The position numbers and the translations under genes were made by a program. The notes under the pieces were generated by a model. It saw nothing but the letters and a program-made list of their open reading frames with translations. It was not told the origin of the DNA and did not search any database. A stretch of DNA of 9,109 bases from an uncultured Eubacteriales bacterium (lineage in GTDB: Bacteria > Bacillota > Clostridia > Oscillospirales > Oscillospiraceae): assembly GCA_900554705.1 (NCBI GenBank), contig USIH01000084.1:1-9109 (forward strand), given 5' to 3'. This document shows, piece by piece, positions 4,944-9,109 of this stretch. Every line of letters begins with the position of its first letter. The first letter of the stretch is position 1.

Positions 4944-5567
4944 ATGTCTGCTATCAAAGTTTTGAACATGGCCGGCGCTGAGGTCGGTACTGTTGAGCTG
5001 AACGACAGCATCTTCGGCATCGAGCCGAACACCGCTGTTGTCCACGAAGTGGTGAAGAACCACCTGGCAAACTGCCGGCAGGGCACCCAGAGCGCTCTGA
5101 CCCGCGCCGAGGTCTCCGGCGGCGGCAAGAAGCCCTGGCGTCAGAAGGGCACCGGTCACGCCCGTCAGGGCAGCACCCGTGCGCCCCAGTGGACCCACGG
5201 CGGCATCGTGTTCGCCCCCAAGCCCCGCAGCTACTCTTACGTTCTGAACAAGAAGGTCAAGAGACTGGCTATGAAATCCGCTCTGTCCGCCAAGGCCGCT
5301 GCCGGCGAGATCATCGTCATCGACAGCATCAAGATGGACAGCATCAAGACCAAGGACTTCCGCGCTTTCCTGACCGCCGTCAAGGCTGACGGCAAGTCTC
5401 TGGTGGTCACCCCCGCCAAGGACGACGTCATCGTCAAGAGCGCCCGCAACATCCCCGGCGTCGAGACCTCTATGGCCAACCTGATCAATGTCTATGACAT
5501 TCTGAAGGCCAAGTATCTGGTGCTGGATAAGGAAGCCCTCGCAGTAATCGAGGAGGTGTTCGCATAA
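4944..5567 (+). CDS. rplD: 50S ribosomal protein L4
   Basis: The product is a 207-residue protein starting [20 protein letters not shown], the usual L4 length. The extended loop at about residues 55-85 ([19 protein letters not shown], then [10 protein letters not shown]) lines the narrow part of the exit tunnel, where changes are known to give macrolide resistance. The C-terminal half has the globular L4 fold, ending with [16 protein letters not shown]. In E. coli, L4 represses its own S10 operon through the leader, so it is the first candidate ligand for the leader seen here. An in-frame GTG at 4932 would add MLKE. I prefer ATG 4944 because AAGGAG (4927-4932) lies in front and the family starts there. 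The stop TAA shares one base with the rplW start, which implies translational coupling. Confidence 0.97.
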   Translation: MSAIKVLNMAGAEVGTVELNDSIFGIEPNTAVVHEVVKNHLANCRQGTQSALTRAEVSGGGKKPWRQKGTGHARQGSTRAPQWTHGGIVFAPKPRSYSYVLNKKVKRLAMKSALSAKAAAGEIIVIDSIKMDSIKTKDFRAFLTAVKADGKSLVVTPAKDDVIVKSARNIPGVETSMANLINVYDILKAKYLVLDKEALAVIEEVFA

Positions 5568-5863
5568 TGGCTAACGTATACGACATCATCATCCGTCCGG
5601 TCATTACCGAGCGCTCCATGGCCGCTACTTCCGATAAGAAGTACGTCTTTGAAGTGGCTCCCACCGCCGGCAAGATCGAGATCAAGAACGCCGTGGAGAA
5701 GATCTTCGGCGTGAAGGTCGCCAAGGTCAACACCATCAACTACGATGGCAAGACCAAGCGCATGGGCGCCGCCCGTCCCGGCCAGCGCAAGAGCTGGAAA
5801 AAGGCGTATGTCCAGTTGACTGAAGATTCCAAGACCATCGAGTTCTTCGAGGGTATGGTGTAA
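5567..5863 (+). CDS. rplW: 50S ribosomal protein L23
   Basis: The product is a 98-residue L23 with the signature start [13 protein letters not shown], the conserved [20 protein letters not shown] helix-strand and the RNA-binding segment [22 protein letters not shown]23 sits at the mouth of the exit tunnel and is the docking site for trigger factor and the signal recognition particle. The start codon overlaps the rplD stop (TAATG). AGGAGGTG at 5551-5558 inside rplD serves as ribosome binding site. rplB starts 18 bases after the stop. No unusual residues are visible. Confidence 0.98.
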   Translation: MANVYDIIIRPVITERSMAATSDKKYVFEVAPTAGKIEIKNAVEKIFGVKVAKVNTINYDGKTKRMGAARPGQRKSWKKAYVQLTEDSKTIEFFEGMV

Positions 5864-5881
5864 GAGAAGGGAGTGTAGAGA

Positions 5882-6718
5882 ATGTCTATTAAAACTTTTA
5901 AGCCGACCACCCCTTCCCGCCGCCACATGACTGTCTCCGGCTTCGACGGCATTGATAAGCACGCCAAGCCCGAGGCCAGCCTCGTTGAAGTGCTGAAGAA
6001 GAACGCTGGTCGCAACAGCTACGGCCGCATCACCGTCCGCCATCGCGGCGGCGGCGAGAAGCGCAAGTATCGTATCATCGACTTCAAGCGCGACAAGGTG
6101 GATATGGAAGCCACCGTTCTGCGTCTGGAGTATGACCCCAACCGCAGCGCCAACATCGCGCTGGTGCAGTATGAGGACGGCGAGAAGCGTTACATCATCG
6201 CTCCCGTCGGTCTGGCTGCCGGTGACAAGGTGATCTCCAGCGCGGCTGCCGACATCAAGCCCGGCAACTGCCTGCCCATCGCCAACATCCCCGTGGGTAC
6301 TGTTATCCACAACATCGAGATGCATCCCGGCAAGGGCGCACAGCTGGTTCGCTCCGCCGGTGCCTATGCCCAGCTGATGGCTAAGGAGGGCGACAACGCC
6401 CAGATCCGTATGCCCTCCGGCGAGGTCCGCATCATCCGCACCAACTGCAAGGCCTGCATCGGTCAGGTGGGCAATCTGGAGCACGAGAACGTTCAGATCG
6501 GTAAGGCCGGTCGTAAGCGTCACATGGGTTGGCGTCCCACCGTTCGCGGCTCCGTCATGAACCCCTGCGATCACCCCCACGGCGGTGGTGAGGGCAAGTC
6601 CCCCGTCGGTCGTCCCGGCCCTGTCACGCCTTGGGGCAAGCCGGCTCTGGGTTACAAGACCCGCAAGAAGAAGAATCCCACTGACAAGTTCATTGTCAAG
6701 CGTCGCAACGTGAAGTAA
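5882..6718 (+). CDS. rplB: 50S ribosomal protein L2
   Basis: The product is a 278-residue protein with the standard L2 order. The N-terminal segment begins [17 protein letters not shown] and runs into [19 protein letters not shown]. The OB-fold RNA-binding domain contains [22 protein letters not shown]. The SH3-like domain is followed by the C-terminal loop with [12 protein letters not shown] (His231 and His233) and [16 protein letters not shown]. That histidine loop reaches the peptidyl-transferase region, and the equivalent E. coli His229 has been linked to activity. L2 is required for subunit association and tRNA binding. The ribosome binding site is AAGGGAG, about nine bases before the ATG. 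rpsS follows after 15 bases. The length and motifs are normal. Confidence 0.98.
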   Translation: MSIKTFKPTTPSRRHMTVSGFDGIDKHAKPEASLVEVLKKNAGRNSYGRITVRHRGGGEKRKYRIIDFKRDKVDMEATVLRLEYDPNRSANIALVQYEDGEKRYIIAPVGLAAGDKVISSAAADIKPGNCLPIANIPVGTVIHNIEMHPGKGAQLVRSAGAYAQLMAKEGDNAQIRMPSGEVRIIRTNCKACIGQVGNLEHENVQIGKAGRKRHMGWRPTVRGSVMNPCDHPHGGGEGKSPVGRPGPVTPWGKPALGYKTRKKKNPTDKFIVKRRNVK

Positions 6719-6733
6719 AGGAGGCAAGAGAAT

Positions 6734-6997
6734 ATGAGCAGATCTATCAAAAAAGGCCCGTATGTTGCCCCTGAGCTGCTGAAGCGGGTTGAAGAGATGA
6801 ACGCCAAGGGCGAGAAGAACGTGCTGAAGACCTGGAGCCGCAGCTCCACCATCTTCCCCGCCTTCGTCGGCCACACCATCGCTGTCCACGACGGCCGCCG
6901 TCATGTGCCTGTCTACGTGCAGGAGGACATGGTGGGTCACAAGCTGGGCGAGTTCGCGCCCACTCGTACCTTCCGCGGCCACACCAAGAAAGCGTAA
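6734..6997 (+). CDS. rpsS: 30S ribosomal protein S19
   Basis: The product is an 87-residue protein with the full S19 signature. It starts [20 protein letters not shown], has the core [21 protein letters not shown] and [24 protein letters not shown], and ends RGHTKKA. S19 forms a complex with S13 in the head of the small subunit and contacts the A-site region. AAAGGAGG at 6717-6724 overlaps the end of rplB and is about nine bases before the ATG. The gene lies 15 bases after rplB and 19 before rplV. Nothing unusual is seen. Confidence 0.98.
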   Translation: MSRSIKKGPYVAPELLKRVEEMNAKGEKNVLKTWSRSSTIFPAFVGHTIAVHDGRRHVPVYVQEDMVGHKLGEFAPTRTFRGHTKKA

Positions 6998-7016
6998 AAG
7001 GAGGATGCAGAGTAAT

Positions 7017-7352
7017 ATGGAAGCGAAAGCATATCTGAGATACGTCCGCATCTCTCCCCGCAAGGTCCAGATCGTCTGCGATCTGATCCGCGGCAAGGAT
7101 GCCAAGACTGCTATGGCGATCCTGATGAACACCCCCAAGTCCGCCTCCGAGCCCCTGGTCAAGCTGCTCAAGAGCGCTTGCGCCAACGCGGAGAACAACT
7201 TCAGCATGGATCCCGACAAGCTGGTCGTGACCCAGGTGTTCGCCACCCCCGGCCCTATCCTGAAGCGCATGATGCCTCGCGCCCAGGGCCGCGCCTATCG
7301 CATCAACAAGAGAACCTCTCACGTGACGCTGGCCGTCGCGGAGAGAGACTAA
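7017..7352 (+). CDS. rplV: 50S ribosomal protein L22
   Basis: The product is a 111-residue L22 starting [22 protein letters not shown], with the conserved RISPRKV motif and the long beta-hairpin ([18 protein letters not shown]) that lines the nascent-peptide tunnel next to L4. Changes in this hairpin are known to affect macrolide sensitivity. The frame is open further upstream to ATG 6903 and ATG 7005. I chose ATG 7017 because the protein then matches the family, and because AAAAGGAGG (6996-7004) abuts the 7005 codon and so cannot serve it. The spacing to 7017, about 12 bases, is slightly long. rpsC follows after 19 bases. Confidence 0.97.
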   Translation: MEAKAYLRYVRISPRKVQIVCDLIRGKDAKTAMAILMNTPKSASEPLVKLLKSACANAENNFSMDPDKLVVTQVFATPGPILKRMMPRAQGRAYRINKRTSHVTLAVAERD

Positions 7353-7371
7353 GAAAGGGAGGAACAGTTAA

Positions 7372-8226
7372 ATGGGTCAGAAAGTTAATCCCCATGGCAT
7401 GCGCGTGGGCGTCATCAAAGACTGGGATTCCCGTTGGTATGCCAGCAATGAGAAGGTCGGCGACCTGCTGGTCGAGGACCACAAGATCCGCGTCTACCTG
7501 AAGAAGCTGCTGTACGCTGCCGGCGTCTCCAAGATCGAGATCGAGCGCAGCAACGAGGTCGTCACCATCTACCTGCACGTGGCACGCCCCGGCGTGGTCA
7601 TCGGCAAGGGCGGCGAGCAGATCGAGCAGTACCGCAAGGACGTGGAGAAGCTGATCGGCAAGACCGTGAAGCTGAACATCGTCGAGGTCCGCAACCCCGA
7701 TATGGACGCGCAGCTGGTGGCTGAGAACATCGCCGCCCAGCTGGAGAAGCGTATCTCCCACCGCCGCGCCATGAAGAACGCCATGGGCCGCGCCATGCGC
7801 GCCGGCGCCAAGGGCATCAAGTGCAACTGCGGCGGCCGTCTGGGCGGTCGTGAGATCGCCGGCTCCGAGCACTATCACGAGGGTACGATCCCCCTGCAGA
7901 CCCTGCGCGCCGACATCGACTACGGCTTCGCTGAGGCTGCCACCACCTTCGGCCGCATCGGCGTGAAGGTGTGGATCTACAAGGGCGAGATCCTGTCCCA
8001 GGCCCTGCGCACCACTACGCGCAACCTGGACACCAGCAAGCCCTATCAGGAGCGTCGTGAGCGTCGCGGCAACCGTCGTGACGGCGACCGCCGCGGTGGC
8101 TTCCGCCGCGATGGCCAGAACGGCGGCTTCAACCGTGACCGTCAGAACGGCGGCTTCAACCGCGGTCCCCGTCCCGAGGGCGGCTTCCGCAAGCCCGCAG
8201 AAAAGAAAGAAGGAGGCGCTCAGTAA
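7372..8226 (+). CDS. rpsC: 30S ribosomal protein S3 with extended C-terminal tail
   Basis: The product is a 284-residue S3, while most bacterial S3 proteins are about 210-235 residues. It starts [20 protein letters not shown]. The KH type 2 RNA-binding domain has GKGG at 78-81. The C-terminal S3 domain has [20 protein letters not shown] and [13 protein letters not shown], ending near residue 222 ([15 protein letters not shown]). S3 lies at the mRNA entry tunnel with S4 and S5 and helps unwind mRNA. The remaining 60 residues are rich in Arg, Gly, Asn and Phe, with a repeated unit of about nine residues (QNGGFNR twice, then EGGFRK). The tail ends in a Lys/Glu-rich AEKKEGGAQ. Residues 151-153 are Cys-Asn-Cys just before GGRLGG. 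AAAGGGAGG precedes the ATG. The TAA shares one base with the rplP start. Confidence 0.97.
   Translation: MGQKVNPHGMRVGVIKDWDSRWYASNEKVGDLLVEDHKIRVYLKKLLYAAGVSKIEIERSNEVVTIYLHVARPGVVIGKGGEQIEQYRKDVEKLIGKTVKLNIVEVRNPDMDAQLVAENIAAQLEKRISHRRAMKNAMGRAMRAGAKGIKCNCGGRLGGREIAGSEHYHEGTIPLQTLRADIDYGFAEAATTFGRIGVKVWIYKGEILSQALRTTTRNLDTSKPYQERRERRGNRRDGDRRGGFRRDGQNGGFNRDRQNGGFNRGPRPEGGFRKPAEKKEGGAQ
8089..8190 (+). repeat. Coding repeat for the RGG-like tail of S3
   Basis: A 20-base block, CAGAACGGCGGCTTCAACCG, occurs at 8116-8135 and again at 8143-8162, a period of 27 bases (nine codons). Degenerate copies lie before it (GGTGGCTTCCGCCG) and after it (GAGGGCGGCTTCCGC). Together they encode a repeated GGF(R/N)R pattern. 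Confidence 0.85.
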
Positions 8227-8660
8227 TGCTTCTGCCCAAGAGAGTTAAGTACCGCAGAGTACACCGTGGCCGCCTCACCGGCAAGGCCATGCGCGGCAAT
8301 AAGGTGACCTACGGCGAGTACGGTCTGGTTGCCCTGGAGCCCAGCTGGATCACCAGCAATCAGATCGAGGCCGCCCGTATCGCCATGACCCGCTATACCA
8401 AGCGTGGCGGTCAGGTCTGGATCAAGATCTTCCCCGACAAGCCCATCACCGAGAAGCCCGCTGAGACCCGTATGGGTTCCGGTAAGGGTTCCCCCGAGTA
8501 TTGGGTCGCAGTAGTCAAGCCCGGCCGTGTCATGTTTGAGATCGCCGGTGTTTCCGAAGAGGTCGCCCGTGAGGCACTGCGTCTGGCCAGCCACAAGCTG
8601 CCCATCAAGACGAAGATCGTCAAGCGCGAGGATCTCGAAGCCCAGGAAGTAGGTGAATGA
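8226..8660 (+). CDS. rplP: 50S ribosomal protein L16
   Basis: The product is a 144-residue L16 starting [20 protein letters not shown], with the conserved [20 protein letters not shown] helix and the [20 protein letters not shown] segment (Arg82). L16 sits near the A-site tRNA elbow and is the bacterial equivalent of archaeal and eukaryotic L10e. The RMGSGKG loop contains the arginine that is hydroxylated in E. coli. The ATG overlaps the rpsC stop by one base (TAATG), and GAAGGAGG at 8208-8215 lies in the end of rpsC. The stop is one base before the rpmC start, so all three genes should be translationally coupled. Confidence 0.98.
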   Translation: MLLPKRVKYRRVHRGRLTGKAMRGNKVTYGEYGLVALEPSWITSNQIEAARIAMTRYTKRGGQVWIKIFPDKPITEKPAETRMGSGKGSPEYWVAVVKPGRVMFEIAGVSEEVAREALRLASHKLPIKTKIVKREDLEAQEVGE

Positions 8661-8661
8661 G

Positions 8662-8853
8662 ATGAAGGCAACTGAAGTACGTGCAATGACCGTGGAGCAG
8701 CTCAACGAGAAGCTGGACTCCCTGAAGAAGGATCTGTTCTTCCTGCGTATGCAGCACGCAACCAATCAGCTGGACAATCCTCTCAAGATCGCCGAGACCA
8801 AGCGCGACATCGCCCGCGTGAAGACCGTTATCCGTGAAAAGGAGGAGAAGTAA
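8662..8853 (+). CDS. rpmC: 50S ribosomal protein L29
   Basis: The product is a 63-residue, all-helical L29 ([20 protein letters not shown], then [19 protein letters not shown] and [20 protein letters not shown]). It forms the typical helical hairpin that binds 23S rRNA beside L23 at the exit tunnel. A GTG at 8653 in the same frame would add MNE and overlap rplP. The ATG at 8662 matches the family start and has AGGTGA at 8651-8656 in front, so I chose it. The gap to rplP is one base, and that to rpsQ is one base. Confidence 0.96.
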   Translation: MKATEVRAMTVEQLNEKLDSLKKDLFFLRMQHATNQLDNPLKIAETKRDIARVKTVIREKEEK

Positions 8854-8854
8854 A

Positions 8855-9109
8855 ATGGAAGAGAAGAGAATTTCCTCCCGCAAGACCAGAGTCGGCAAGG
8901 TCGTTTCCGATAAGATGGACAAGACCGTGGTCGTCGCCATCGAGGACCGCGTCGCCCATCCTCTGTATAAGAAGATCGTCGGCCGTACCTACAAGCTGAA
9001 GGCTCATGACGAGCAGAACACTTGCGGTGTTGGTGACGTCGTTAAGGTGATGGAGACCCGCCCCCTGTCCAAAGACAAGCGTTGGCGCGTGGTCGAGATC
9101 GTCGAGAAG
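8855..9109 (+). CDS. rpsQ: 30S ribosomal protein S17 (3' end beyond the window)
   Basis: The frame gives 85 residues with no stop before the window ends. It starts [20 protein letters not shown], then [21 protein letters not shown], the core [19 protein letters not shown], and RVVEIVEK at the edge. The OB-fold and the ETRPLSK motif are typical of S17, a primary-binding small-subunit protein. Family proteins are usually 80-90 residues, so only the stop codon and perhaps a residue or two are missing. AAAAGGAGGAG at 8838-8847, inside rpmC, is the ribosome binding site. In the usual operon order rplN (L14) and the spc genes would follow, outside the window. Confidence 0.96.
   Translation, partial: MEEKRISSRKTRVGKVVSDKMDKTVVVAIEDRVAHPLYKKIVGRTYKLKAHDEQNTCGVGDVVKVMETRPLSKDKRWRVVEIVEK

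Noticed and set aside
5322..5348. 15-base periodic repeat (GACAGCATCAAG twice) in rplD
   Set aside because: Two short copies encoding DSIK in an otherwise normal L4 of normal length. No sign of expansion or function.
6903..7016. Upstream start for L22 at ATG 6903 or 7005
   Set aside because: Translation from 6903 would overlap rpsS in another frame with un-ribosomal residues. ATG 7005 touches the Shine-Dalgarno sequence. The family start is at 7017.
5492..7270. Antisense open frame of 592 codons across rplW-rpsS
   Set aside because: It is the shadow of strongly biased codons in ribosomal genes. The translation is low-complexity (Leu/Gly/Asp/His-rich) and has no ribosome binding site or recognisable domain.
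1..9109. CRISPR array, insertion sequence, tRNA or rRNA genes
   Set aside because: No regularly spaced repeats, transposase-like frames, terminal inverted repeats or cloverleaf/rRNA motifs were seen on either strand.

Overview
The window looks like a chromosomal piece of a low-to-mid GC Gram-positive bacterium of the class Clostridia, probably an Oscillospiraceae/Ruminococcaceae-type gut organism. The reasons are the strong AGGAGG ribosome binding sites, the canonical Firmicutes-style S10 gene order, the PcrA-type helicase tail and the OmpR-type two-component pair. The S10-operon genes use CTG, AAG, GAG and ATC heavily, as expected of highly expressed genes in a GC-rich clostridium. The genus cannot be fixed from the sequence alone.

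Layout. (1) 2-493: 3' end of a UvrD/PcrA helicase gene. (2) 499-1374: a DMT/EamA-type membrane transporter, closed by an intrinsic terminator whose loop contains the stop codon. (3) 1438-2091: an OmpR-family response regulator with a candidate extended -10 promoter, coupled to 2096-3217. That second frame starts as its sensor histidine kinase but loses the kinase ATP-binding domain and ends as the C-terminal tail of cysteinyl-tRNA synthetase, followed by an intrinsic terminator at 3272-3299. (4) 3300-3735: A-tract-rich upstream DNA, a strong sigma-A type promoter (TTGACA-17-TATCAT) and a structured leader of about 285 nt with an attenuator-like hairpin. (5) 3736-9109: the S10 ribosomal protein operon rpsJ-rplC-rplD-rplW-rplB-rpsS-rplV-rpsC-rplP-rpmC-rpsQ. 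All genes are on the + strand and tightly packed, except for a 159-nt gap with a folded-RNA signature between rpsJ and rplC. rpsQ runs off the window just before its expected stop.

How it works together. The S10 operon makes components of both ribosomal subunits from one transcript. Its long leader and the structured rpsJ-rplC gap are the places where autoregulation could act. The upstream genes belong to unrelated functions (DNA repair, transport, signalling).

Main points of interest. There is a chimeric kinase/CysRS frame and an abrupt codon-usage change inside the response regulator gene near 1670-1690. Together they raise the question of whether 1-3217 is a mosaic (assembly misjoin, deletion or recombination) rather than a natural locus. 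The other points are two candidate cis-regulatory RNAs in the S10 operon and low-complexity C-terminal tails on S3 and L3. I do not see a convincing new defence, mobile or biosynthetic system: most of the window is ordinary core genome.
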